In this document: in pieces, positions 15,589-23,982 of the stretch
How positions within the stretch are numbered: the first letter of the stretch is position 1
Layout of the letters: every line of letters begins with the position of its first letter
DNA from: DASSWG01 sp035705295
GTDB lineage: Bacteria; Bacteroidota; Bacteroidia; Flavobacteriales; Flavobacteriaceae
DNA: 57,687 nt
Reading direction: 5' to 3'
Assembly (NCBI GenBank): GCA_035705295.1
Contig: DASSWG010000079.1
Location: forward strand, 1 to 57,687
Position numbers and translations under genes: made by a program
The notes under the pieces: generated by a model
The model's database searches: none
What the model was told of the DNA's origin: nothing
What the model saw: the letters and a program-made list of their open reading frames with translations, nothing else

Positions 15589-18500
15589 CTATTTTATAAC
15601 TTTTCCGGTTTTATCTATATAGAAATCACGATTTTCTTCGAATACTTTTGCTTTTCCATTTTCAAAATCCCACACTCCTTTATATATAAAGGGAACCACT
15701 TTTTCCCCGGTTTTGTCTATAAAGCCCCATTTGTTATCGGAACTTTCTTTGCCCTCTAACATTACCGGGGCCATCCCTTCGGAAAAACCATTGGCATCAT
15801 CAAATTGGGGGGGGATTATTTCTTTTCCCGATTTATCTATATACCCCCATTTCCCGCTGATCTTGACCGGAGCTAGTCCTTCGGAAAAATTTTTGGCGCC
15901 ATCATATTTGTAAGGGATTATTATTTTCCCGGTTTTGTCTATATAGACCCATTCCTCCCAGCTGTCTTTGACCATAACCGCGGCCAAGCCTTCTAAAAAA
16001 ATTTCGGCGGAATCATATATAAAAGGGATCACTTCCTTTCCTGTTTTGTCAATATAGCCCCATTTGTCATTGAATCTTACAGGGGCAAGGCCGTCTGAAA
16101 ATTTTTCGGCATACCCATATTTTGGTGGAATTACTTCTTTCCCTGTTTTGTCTATAAAGCCCCAATGCCCAGCTACCATATTAATGCTAATGGTGACTGG
16201 TGCCAAGCCTTCTGAAAAATTGTAAATGGAGCCATATTTTATTGGGGTGATTTCTTTTCCTGTGTGTGCCACCAACCCATATTTGGAACCAATTCTTACC
16301 TGAAAGAATTCTTTTGAAAAATAGTGAATATTATCGTATTTTAAAGGGGTGATTTCCCTACCGGTTGTGTCGATAAGCCCTTCTTTATGGTTAAAGTCGC
16401 TAACTTTTGCAATGCCATCAAAAAACTCAAAATCCCAATGGTATTTTAGGGGTGTTATTTCTTTTCCTGTTTTATTTATAATCCCAACTTTATCTCCTAG
16501 TTGGACCGCAACAAAATTTTTGGAAAAACGAGGGGACTTATCGTATTTTACGGGTGCTATTTCTTCTCCTACCATATTTATGAGCCCCCATTTTTTCTTG
16601 ATCCTGACCGGTGCAAAGCCTTCTTCTGAAAAATTATAGATTTTATCGTATTTTATAGGGGTTATTTCTTTTCCGTTGTGGTTTATGGCCCCCCATTTTT
16701 TCTTGATCCTGACCTGGGCAAAGCCTTGGGAAAAATCGGAAGCTTCGTCATATTTTATAGGAGTTATTTCTTTCCCGGTTTGGTCTATATATCCCCATGT
16801 ACCGTTGATGTTGACCCGTGCAAATCCTTCGTGAAAATCTTCTACCCAATCATATTTAAAAGGAACCACTCTTTTTCCTGTTTTGTCTATGAACCCCATT
16901 TTCCCATTGATGGAAACCGCTGCCATTCCATTGGTGAAATCTGTGGCTTTATCATATTCAAAAGGAATGGCGGTTTCCCCTTTCTTGTTGAGGTACCTCC
17001 ATTTTCCATTTTGTTTTACACGCACCAATCCTTCGGAAAATCCGGAGAGACCTTCGTATTTGGCAAAAGGAATTGAAACTTTTCCCGAGGAGTTTACAAA
17101 TCCTACTTCCCCGTCCCTCTCGTACATTACTATTGCCATACCTTCATGAAAAAGGCCTACATATGCGTACTGATAGGGTACAACCAACTCCCCCGCTTGG
17201 TTCATAAAGCCGTATTTGCCATTTTGTTGCACGGGTGTTACCTGGGAGAATATTAAGTTGGCCTTCGATTTTTCGGAAAGCCCTGTTTTATCTATAAAAA
17301 TATGTTCCCCGTTTAATTCTACCGAAGCATACCCATCGTCAAATGGAGTTACAATTTTGTCGTATCGGAAAGGGATTGTCAAATCCCCCATTTTGTCTAT
17401 AAAGCCCCATTTTCCGTTTTGGCTCACTCCGGCCATTCCTTCATGAAATTTAGAAACCTTTTCATATTTTGCGGGGATCACTTCCGCTCCACTTTTGTCA
17501 ATATATCCCCATTTTCCTTCTCGTTTCACACTGGCCAAGCCTTCGTGATAATCAAGAATATCATCATATCTAAAGGAAGTGACAAAAGCCCCTGTTTTAT
17601 CTATCAATCCATATTTTTGGTTGATATACACTTTCGCTTTCCCATCTGAAAAGTTTGTGGCATCGTCATAAATAAGGGGGATTACCTCTTTTCCCGTTTT
17701 GTCAACAAAACCGTACCGCCCCGAGAATCCATGGAAATTATAGCTATAAAGCTCATCTTTGAGGGCCATTCCCACCTTCGCCATCCCTTCAGAAAAATCA
17801 CCTGTGTCGTTATATTTTAAAGGAACTATTATTTCCCCCTTCCTGTTTACAAAACCTCTTAGGAAATATCGAATAGTGGCCAAACCTTCCACAAATTTGT
17901 TTTCAGGTATTTGTTCGGCCATCTTTTTTATGTTCCGGATTTTTTCTTCGTTGGTTTCGCCTTTCCGGTATCCAAATGCCGCCAACCTTTTTTCTTCATT
18001 GTTCTTACTTTTTTCCAAAAAGGCCTTAGCTTCGTTACGGTAAGCCATTTGTCTTTCTTTTTCGTCCCGTTCACGCTTCTCTTGCCATGCTGCTTGCCGG
18101 CGATCATGCTCAGCATCTATTTCAGCCATCTTTTTTTCGTGCTCTTCTTGACTTAGCTGTTTATTCTGCTCAAAAGAGTTTCTAATATCATTGACTTTTT
18201 TTTGCGTTTCTTTTTCACTGAGTTCTTTTAAGCGAGCCTGAGAATAAGCACTTAGATTATTTGAACCGTAAGCGTTCCAACTCCGCAGCATGGCCAGTTC
18301 TTCAGTCTCTTTCTGTTCCTTTTTCGCAGCAAGGATTTTTTGGTTAATTTCCGATTCAATTATCATTTCATTTAGTTCTTTCTCATCTTGTTGTCTTACC
18401 ATTTCTTTGTACCGGTTGGACAGATCATTAAGCATCTTGTTTTGGGGATCCAGCTTGTATATTTTATCAAGAACTTCTTTAGCTTCTTCGAGCTGGCCTT

Positions 18501-19095
18501 TCATAAGGGCTGCAGATGCCGTGCTTACTAATTTATCTATCTTGTTTTTGTGAGCGCCCAAAATGCGGTCTATTTCATTTTTCAGATCCGACAGATAAAG
18601 AGTGGTGACTCTTTCAGGATCATACCCGCCCACGGCCTCCCAATAGCTTTCTTTCCTTTCTTGTCGGTATTCTTTTGCACGCGTTTGAACGTCTTCATCA
18701 AATTCAAAAGTGTTAAAGTCACCAAGCCCATTGTTCAGGCTTAATTTTTTGCTGTTCAGTGATTTACGATAAAAATATGTTTCCCGTACGTATGCTTTTC
18801 CTTCCACTACCACTTGAAAAGTTGCGGGCCTATAATAATAGGGATAATCCCAAAAATCAAGGCCCGCTTTTTGTAAAACTGCCTTTTCTTCATCCGTACA
18901 TTCATAATCTGAAATTACAAGAATAGCATTTTTGCCACGCAGTTGCGTTGCAAACCCTTCACGGGAAGAAGTGAATTCCACTTCGCCCGAAAAGCCGTCT
19001 ATATTGTCAAAAGAAACATTGTGCTTTTGTGTAGCTTGCCCATTGGCCCGCACCGCCATAAAAATAAAGAATAGGATCAGGTATGTCTGCTTCAT
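15589..19095 (-). CDS. Cassette B gene 1: exported WG-repeat protein with N-terminal domain X
   Basis: This 1168-residue protein has a signal peptide (MKQTYLILFFIFMAVRANGQ). Residues ~25-180 are domain X, shared with the cassette A protein at 11168-11740. Residues ~185-235 hold a TPR-like helical pair (MKGQLEEAKEVLDKIYKLDP), followed to ~385 by a very charged Lys/Glu/Gln coiled-coil stretch. From ~395 to the end there are about 21 WG repeats of ~34 residues (WGYIDKTGKEVIPxKYDxAxxFSEGLAxV), the last one cut short. WG-repeat proteins have propeller- or solenoid-like folds and usually serve in binding. The gene is first in its operon, behind the dyad promoter at 19118-19168. Confidence 0.88.
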   Translation of the reverse strand: MKQTYLILFFIFMAVRANGQATQKHNVSFDNIDGFSGEVEFTSSREGFATQLRGKNAILVISDYECTDEEKAVLQKAGLDFWDYPYYYRPATFQVVVEGKAYVRETYFYRKSLNSKKLSLNNGLGDFNTFEFDEDVQTRAKEYRQERKESYWEAVGGYDPERVTTLYLSDLKNEIDRILGAHKNKIDKLVSTASAALMKGQLEEAKEVLDKIYKLDPQNKMLNDLSNRYKEMVRQQDEKELNEMIIESEINQKILAAKKEQKETEELAMLRSWNAYGSNNLSAYSQARLKELSEKETQKKVNDIRNSFEQNKQLSQEEHEKKMAEIDAEHDRRQAAWQEKRERDEKERQMAYRNEAKAFLEKSKNNEEKRLAAFGYRKGETNEEKIRNIKKMAEQIPENKFVEGLATIRYFLRGFVNRKGEIIVPLKYNDTGDFSEGMAKVGMALKDELYSYNFHGFSGRYGFVDKTGKEVIPLIYDDATNFSDGKAKVYINQKYGLIDKTGAFVTSFRYDDILDYHEGLASVKREGKWGYIDKSGAEVIPAKYEKVSKFHEGMAGVSQNGKWGFIDKMGDLTIPFRYDKIVTPFDDGYASVELNGEHIFIDKTGLSEKSKANLIFSQVTPVQQNGKYGFMNQAGELVVPYQYAYVGLFHEGMAIVMYERDGEVGFVNSSGKVSIPFAKYEGLSGFSEGLVRVKQNGKWRYLNKKGETAIPFEYDKATDFTNGMAAVSINGKMGFIDKTGKRVVPFKYDWVEDFHEGFARVNINGTWGYIDQTGKEITPIKYDEASDFSQGFAQVRIKKKWGAINHNGKEITPIKYDKIYNFSEEGFAPVRIKKKWGLINMVGEEIAPVKYDKSPRFSKNFVAVQLGDKVGIINKTGKEITPLKYHWDFEFFDGIAKVSDFNHKEGLIDTTGREITPLKYDNIHYFSKEFFQVRIGSKYGLVAHTGKEITPIKYGSIYNFSEGLAPVTISINMVAGHWGFIDKTGKEVIPPKYGYAEKFSDGLAPVRFNDKWGYIDKTGKEVIPFIYDSAEIFLEGLAAVMVKDSWEEWVYIDKTGKIIIPYKYDGAKNFSEGLAPVKISGKWGYIDKSGKEIIPPQFDDANGFSEGMAPVMLEGKESSDNKWGFIDKTGEKVVPFIYKGVWDFENGKAKVFEENRDFYIDKTGKVIK

Positions 19096-19117
19096 AAGGT
19101 TTGGATTGTTAAACTTT

Positions 19118-19168
19118 CAAATATATAGTGTTCCCAACTATAAAAAAATACCCTGTTAAAGGTATTTT
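19118..19168 (-). promoter_or_regulatory. Cassette B promoter: TANNTTTG box plus 24-bp dyad operator
   Basis: Minus-strand TATATTTG (19118-19125) lies 22 bp before the WG-repeat gene. Exactly 19 bp upstream is the dyad AAAATACCCT (19145-19154)-GTTA-AAGGTATTTT (19159-19168), with one mismatch between arms. It shares all ten left-arm bases and nine of ten right-arm bases with the cassette A site at 11801-11824, with the same 4-bp centre length and the same distance to the -7 box. This strongly suggests one regulator acting on both operons. Confidence 0.75.
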
Positions 19169-19287
19169 TAATTAAATTCGTATAAAAATAATGGTTTTAG
19201 CCCTGGCCTTTGCACCTTAGCTCATTCTTTCACAAAAAAAAATTGGGCGGTATCAATAAACGGGGAAACCAAGTTTTCCCAAAAAAA

Positions 19288-19785
19288 TTATTGGGGATCT
19301 AGCAACAGTTGCATCAACACCAACTCCAGCCAATTGTCGAATTTAAAGGCTATTTCGGGAAACCTTCCCACTTCTTGAAAACCCATTTTTTCATGGAAGT
19401 TGATGCTCCTTTTGTTTTTTGAATCGATTCCGGCGATCATCGCGTGATGGCCTTCTTTGTTTGCCCGCTCGATCAAGCTCGATAAAAGCTGTTTTCCGAT
19501 TCCTTTTCCTTGAAAATCTTTGTGGACATGCACGGAATGTTCCACCGATGATCGATAGGCCGAGCCGAGCCGAAAGTTTCCATAGGTTCCAAAAGCCACA
19601 ACTTTACGATCCACTTCATAAACCAATACCGGAAATTTTACAGTTTGCTTTTGGGAAAACCACGTTTCAATATAATTAAGGGTTCGCGGTTCGTGCTCAT
19701 AGATGGAAGTTGTATTCAAAATCGCGTGGTTCATCAATTCCAAAATGAACGGCAAATCGTTTTTTTGGGTGTCTCGAATGGGCAT
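19288..19785 (-). CDS. GNAT family N-acetyltransferase, phosphinothricin acetyltransferase-like
   Basis: This 165-residue cytoplasmic enzyme is expected to transfer acetyl from acetyl-CoA to an amine. It starts with IRDTQKNDLPFILELMNHAI, has the Thr-Ser-Ile-Tyr segment and FGTYGNFR typical of the PAT/MddA branch. It has the acetyl-CoA pyrophosphate loop in VHVHKDFQGKGIGKQLLS (QGKGIG). The C-terminus keeps INFHEKMGFQEVG. The ATG at 19785 avoids overlapping the upstream carbonic anhydrase gene; a TTG seven codons earlier is possible. It follows the carbonic anhydrase by 10 bp. Substrate unknown; methionine-derivative detoxification is known for relatives. Confidence 0.82.
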   Translation of the reverse strand: MPIRDTQKNDLPFILELMNHAILNTTSIYEHEPRTLNYIETWFSQKQTVKFPVLVYEVDRKVVAFGTYGNFRLGSAYRSSVEHSVHVHKDFQGKGIGKQLLSSLIERANKEGHHAMIAGIDSKNKRSINFHEKMGFQEVGRFPEIAFKFDNWLELVLMQLLLDPQ

Positions 19786-19795
19786 CGAACTATTT

Positions 19796-20428
19796 TTAAT
19801 CGTCAAGAAAATCTACTTTTCCGGTCGACACATCGTACATCGCACCGGCAAATTTCACTGTTCCTTCTTTTTCCATTTGTCGTAAAACTTCGCTTTGTTC
19901 CCGAATATCTTTTATCGTCAACTGCACGTTTTTTTCGGCGACCCGGCCAACGAATTCTGTGTTTTGGGAGTTTCGATTTGCTGGGTTTGTAGGTTCTTCA
20001 ACCGCGTTCACGGCAGGTTTTATTTTGTCGATCAAATGGGTCAAATTACCGAGTTTCACGTCGTCGCAAGCACCACTTATGGCACCACAACGGGTATGTC
20101 CCAACACCACGATCAGTTTTGAACCGGCCAATTTCGCGCCAAATTCCATACTGCCCAAAATATCTTCGTTTATAATATTTCCCGCAACACGAATGCTGAA
20201 AATATCGCCCAAACCTTGGTCGAAAATCAGTTCGGCAGAGACACGAGAGTCAATACAGCTCAGAATAGTCGCAAAGGGAAATTGGCCCTCGCGGGTTTCG
20301 TTTATCTGCTCCAACAAATTACGATGGGTTTTTAGATTGTTTTGGAAACGAAGGTTGCCTTCTTTTAAAAACTGCAAGGCTTTTTCGGGGGTAATGGAAG
20401 CTTGGGTTTCTTGGGTGTGGGCTTTCAT
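19796..20428 (-). CDS. Beta-class carbonic anhydrase
   Basis: This 210-residue zinc enzyme interconverts CO2 and bicarbonate. All the beta-class ligands and catalytic pair are visible: Cys58, Asp60 and Arg62 in ILSCIDSRV, and His111 and Cys114 in GHTRCGAI. The conserved RVAGNI segment lies between them (residues 80-85). There is no obvious N-terminal signal, so it is probably cytoplasmic, although the first ~15 residues are weakly conserved. It is likely co-transcribed with the GNAT gene 10 bp downstream. Confidence 0.93.
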   Translation of the reverse strand: MKAHTQETQASITPEKALQFLKEGNLRFQNNLKTHRNLLEQINETREGQFPFATILSCIDSRVSAELIFDQGLGDIFSIRVAGNIINEDILGSMEFGAKLAGSKLIVVLGHTRCGAISGACDDVKLGNLTHLIDKIKPAVNAVEEPTNPANRNSQNTEFVGRVAEKNVQLTIKDIREQSEVLRQMEKEGTVKFAGAMYDVSTGKVDFLDD

Positions 20429-20507
20429 TTTTTAGATACGGATTTGTTGATGCCCAAAAATACGGCTAAAATTCAATTCGTTACTATTTTCCGTTCAAAA
20501 GATAAGG

Positions 20508-21254
20508 CTACAGTTTTTTCACCGCTTCTTTTTTCACCCACCCTTGTTTTCCGTCGGCGAGCTCAATTTGCAACCAGTCGCCAAAAGCTTCGTTCACTTC
20601 TACTTTGGTGCCTTCGTGCAGCAAAAAAACCAATTCACTTTGTGAACTGGGTTCGGAATTTACGTTGGTTTCTTGAGCAAAAACAATTGCAAATTGATTG
20701 GTTTGAAGAACGTTTTGACGAGCATTCGCAAAAAAGAACGAAACCACGCCCAAAACCAAACAAAACATTGCCGGCACAAAAAACAAGCGCTTTTTCTTGG
20801 AGGAACCCGCAAAATAATAGCTCAAAATGAGCAAGGCGAACAACACGGAAAAAAAGACGGTGATCCAAGCCCACGTGTCAAAACCGAACGTGCCGATCAA
20901 TTGGTCCACCCATTTTGAAAACCCGGTTTTCGGCAGGGGTTCAATTGCGTCGATCGTCATTTTTTTGGCAAATGCCAAATTGTTCAACACATCTTTGTCG
21001 TTCGGTTTCAGTTGGAGGGCTTTTTCGTAGTAATAAATGCTCGGGGCAATGTGGTCCAATTTGTAATGTGCGTTCGCCAAATTGTAATATACCGCAACCG
21101 ATGTTTTGCCATTTTCCAAAATCTGTTCGTAGTTGGCAATGGCTTGTTGGTATTTTTCGTTGGAATAGGCCTCGGTCGCTTGCTCGAATACTGTTTTTTC
21201 CTGCGCGAGCAAACTTCCGCTGAAAATCAAGAATATGTAGAATAAACACTTCAT
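20508..21254 (-). CDS. batE: BatE: TPR and SH3-type membrane protein
   Basis: This 248-residue protein from the ATG at 21254 has a signal peptide (MKCLFYIFLIFSGSLLAQ). Two or three TPRs follow (ATEAYSNEKYQQAIANYEQIL, VYYNLANAHYKLDHIAPSIYYYEKAL), then two transmembrane helices around residues 125-180. The C-terminal bacterial SH3-like domain reads TNVNSEPS...VFLLHEGTKVEVNE...DWLQIELADGKQGWVKKEAV. This is the BatE architecture of the Bacteroidota aerotolerance operon. It is the last gene of the locus, 60 bp downstream of batD. In-frame TTG at 21263 is rejected in favour of the ATG. Confidence 0.88.
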   Translation of the reverse strand: MKCLFYIFLIFSGSLLAQEKTVFEQATEAYSNEKYQQAIANYEQILENGKTSVAVYYNLANAHYKLDHIAPSIYYYEKALQLKPNDKDVLNNLAFAKKMTIDAIEPLPKTGFSKWVDQLIGTFGFDTWAWITVFFSVLFALLILSYYFAGSSKKKRLFFVPAMFCLVLGVVSFFFANARQNVLQTNQFAIVFAQETNVNSEPSSQSELVFLLHEGTKVEVNEAFGDWLQIELADGKQGWVKKEAVKKL

Positions 21255-21314
21255 TTTTTCCAAAATTTTATTGGCAACAAAAAAGTTATGATCAGCAAAC
21301 TTGCAAGGTTTTCA

Positions 21315-23066
21315 TCAAAGCTGTTTGTCCAAACTTGAAATCGTTTTTGCGGCTTTTTGATAATCTGTTTTCATCGCCGTGTTCGAGCTCGGGGTGTAGC
21401 GCGCAAATTCGCAACTTGTCAACAATCCGGTAAAAGCTTGGTTCGTTTCTTCCGCTGCGCCTCGCTCGTTCAACAGTTTTGCAATGTGTTCCTTACTCAT
21501 TTCACTGGTTTGCAGGTGTAATTTTGCTTTTAAATAATTGTGCAGGGCGCGTTCCAAAGCTTCGTAAAAAGTTTGTTGGTCGCCCAAGTTCCGTTTGGCT
21601 TCCGAAAGGTATTTCCGGGCGAGCCTATCGGCTGTTTTGATCCGATTCCCGTGTAGGTCATTTGCCCGTTCGCGTTGTTTTTTTCCAAAGAAAATCACGA
21701 TGGGGACAAGCAGCAACGGCGAAGCCAACAAGGACCAGAACAAGGGGGTTTTAAAAAAGACCGTTTTTCCGATGGGCGACAAGTTTGCGTCCAATTTGAG
21801 GTAACGGAATTGATCGGTGGAAACGATCGGTTGCTTATTGATTGCGTTGCCCAAAGGCATTTTCGGACCGGTTTTCACATTGATAACAATTTCTTCGGAA
21901 GCCAGGGTTTTGTAACTGCCACTTTCGAGATCAAAATAGGAAAATTCCAAGCTCGGAACCGGGTATTTCCCTTTCGCTCGCGGCACGATGGTGTAGGAAT
22001 CCATGATATTGCCATACATTCCGTTGAGGTTGGTGTTCACGTCTTCGGAATGTTCGGGCGCGTACAGCTCCAAAGCGTTCGGTACGGTTAATTTTGGTAA
22101 ATCGAATAATTTCAGGTTTCCATTTCCCGAAACTTTTACGGTTATTTGAAACGATTCGGAGGCTTTTAATGCTTGTTTGGTGGCGTTCACTTCAAAATTG
22201 AAATTACCGACGGCGCCCGTGAAACTTGCCGGTTGGTTTTCAGTGGGAAGCGGTTTCACATCGATGGTTCGTTTTCCGGCGGAAACTATTTTTTCGACCC
22301 GCTCGTAGTGGCGCCTTCCGAAAATATCGAAGCGGTCGGTCGGCACATCGACCGTGACCGACAAACTCAAAGGTTCCAAGCTTGTTTTTCCTGTTTTTTG
22401 TGGATATAAAACGGTTTTCCGCAAAACCACGTAACGATAGGGTTCTCCCTGAAAAGTTCCTTGTTCCACTTGCAGTCTTTGAATATCTATGTTTTGACTC
22501 CAAAAATCGGCAAAAGTGGGGTTGTCGATCGGCCGCCAATTGCTGACACTGATTTGTGGGCTCACGTACAATTTGTACACCACGGTGATTCCCTCGTTCA
22601 AATAGGGGTTGGTGTTTGAAATTTCGGCCACCAAATGGATGTTTTCCGTGGCAATATCGCCGCTATCTTTCCCATAACCATCGGTCGGGCTGGCCACCGC
22701 TGCCGAAACCATAATGTCGATCGGCGTGGTTTTGTACACTTTCCCGTCAATGGTTATTTCGGCCTGGCCGATAGTGAATTTCCCTGTTTGGGTGGGTTGC
22801 AAAAAATAACTATAGGTCTTTTTGTACGAACTTCGTCCGTTGATCCAGGTGTTGCTGATGGCCTGGTTTGGTCCCGCAACGACGGTGAACCCCGTAAAAC
22901 TCGGCGGATTGAAATTATCGCCGTCTTGGTTCATGGTAAAATCCACTCGCAAACGTTCATTGACGCCAAGCTTGGTTTTGCTGGCCTCGGCGGTGAATTG
23001 TACTTGGGCGTTCGCAAAAACGGCGAACCCCAAAAAACATGTCAATATGATCGATTTCAAACTCAT
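21315..23066 (-). CDS. batD: BatD: oxygen-tolerance membrane protein
   Basis: This protein of about 583 residues has a signal peptide (MSLKSIILTCFLGFAVFANAQ). It has repeated immunoglobulin-like domains through ~420 residues; one shows FNFEVNATKQALKASESFQITVKVSGNGNLK. A transmembrane helix follows (LFWSLLASPLLLVPIVIFF), then a cytoplasmic helical tail. This matches the BatD family (also called oxygen tolerance). The ATG at 23066 overlaps the batC stop by one base (TAATG), and the in-frame TTG two codons earlier is unlikely. The exact role is unresolved; the locus is linked to oxidative stress and envelope integrity in relatives. Confidence 0.9.
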   Translation of the reverse strand: MSLKSIILTCFLGFAVFANAQVQFTAEASKTKLGVNERLRVDFTMNQDGDNFNPPSFTGFTVVAGPNQAISNTWINGRSSYKKTYSYFLQPTQTGKFTIGQAEITIDGKVYKTTPIDIMVSAAVASPTDGYGKDSGDIATENIHLVAEISNTNPYLNEGITVVYKLYVSPQISVSNWRPIDNPTFADFWSQNIDIQRLQVEQGTFQGEPYRYVVLRKTVLYPQKTGKTSLEPLSLSVTVDVPTDRFDIFGRRHYERVEKIVSAGKRTIDVKPLPTENQPASFTGAVGNFNFEVNATKQALKASESFQITVKVSGNGNLKLFDLPKLTVPNALELYAPEHSEDVNTNLNGMYGNIMDSYTIVPRAKGKYPVPSLEFSYFDLESGSYKTLASEEIVINVKTGPKMPLGNAINKQPIVSTDQFRYLKLDANLSPIGKTVFFKTPLFWSLLASPLLLVPIVIFFGKKQRERANDLHGNRIKTADRLARKYLSEAKRNLGDQQTFYEALERALHNYLKAKLHLQTSEMSKEHIAKLLNERGAAEETNQAFTGLLTSCEFARYTPSSNTAMKTDYQKAAKTISSLDKQL

Positions 23067-23953
23067 TACCAATCCTTTTCACTGTTTACTTTGCTGCCTT
23101 TGGTTTTTCGCGCATTGATTTTTTCTTGAATTTCACGCTCTTGGTTTTGCATGGCTTCCAACAGGTTTTTTATTTGTTGCTGCGAAAGTTGCCCCGGAGC
23201 AGGTTTGGGCTGTTGGGGTTGTTTTGAATTTTTAGGGGCTTCTTTTTGTTGTTGCTGGTTTTTGTCTTTTTGTTTCCCTTTTTCGTTCGGGTCGCCTTTT
23301 TTGTCTTTTTGCTCGTCGCCTTTCTGCTGCTTTTTGTCCTGCTCGCCGCCGCCTTTTTGGTTTTGCTTTTTTTGTTCGTTTCCTTTTTTCTCTTCTTTTT
23401 TCTTTTTGTCGTCCTTGGGGCTGTTTTTTTGTTTTTGCTTTTGTTCTTTTTCCAATAATTTTTTCGCCAAGGCCAAATTGTACCGCGTTTGGTCGTCGGT
23501 AGGATCGTTGCGCAACGCATTTTTGTAGGCTTCCACCGCGGCCTGGTAATTTTTTTGTTTCATAAACGCGTTGCCTTGGTTGTGAAAAGCTTTATGTTTC
23601 AGGGCTTTTGCTTCCGAGGTCTTTCCGGCGTTCCTCAACCGGTCGGCAGCTTCAAGGGCTTTGTCTTTGGTGTAGTAAAGCGTTCCCATGTTGTACAAAG
23701 GTTTTGCGTTGCTGGTATCCAACGAAATTGCTTTTCGGTAATTCGCCTCAGCGATGGGAAAATTGTTTTCGGACAAAGCGGCTTCCGCCAATTGCATGTA
23801 TTTATTGACTTTTTTTTCAATTTTTTCCGGATTCTTTTCCTGTGCGGAAAGGGTTCCGATTTGAAAAAAAACCAAAAGAGGAATAATATAGCTTCTCGAT
23901 ATGGTTTTGCGAAAAGCAAAACCTACTCGAAGTGACGTTTTCGTTTTTTCCAT
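23066..23953 (-). CDS. batC: BatC: TPR protein with low-complexity Lys/Gln/Glu tail
   Basis: About 295 residues from the ATG at 23953. An N-terminal hydrophobic segment (SYIIPLLVFFQIGTLSAQ) is preceded by ~25 basic residues, so it may be a long signal or an anchor. Three TPRs follow (ANYRKAISLDTSNAKPLYNMG; HNQGNAFMKQKNYQAAVEAYK; DDQTRYNLALAKKLLEK). Then comes ~100 residues of almost pure Lys, Gln, Glu, Asp and Gly, and a short conserved end with QQIKNLLEAMQNQEREIQEK. This layout is typical of BatC. It overlaps batD by one base and follows batB by 29 bp. Confidence 0.88.
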   Translation of the reverse strand: MEKTKTSLRVGFAFRKTISRSYIIPLLVFFQIGTLSAQEKNPEKIEKKVNKYMQLAEAALSENNFPIAEANYRKAISLDTSNAKPLYNMGTLYYTKDKALEAADRLRNAGKTSEAKALKHKAFHNQGNAFMKQKNYQAAVEAYKNALRNDPTDDQTRYNLALAKKLLEKEQKQKQKNSPKDDKKKKEEKKGNEQKKQNQKGGGEQDKKQQKGDEQKDKKGDPNEKGKQKDKNQQQQKEAPKNSKQPQQPKPAPGQLSQQQIKNLLEAMQNQEREIQEKINARKTKGSKVNSEKDW

Positions 23954-23982
23954 TTTTTTTATCTTTAATACTGCCAACTAAT

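Noticed and set aside
15700..17700. Regular ~100-bp repeats resembling a CRISPR or satellite array
   Set aside because: They are the coding repeats of the WG domains (34 codons each), diverged in sequence and in frame.
23170..23520. Very basic 116-residue ORF in another frame of batC
   Set aside because: It arises from the A-rich codons of the Lys/Gln/Glu low-complexity tail of BatC on the same strand.
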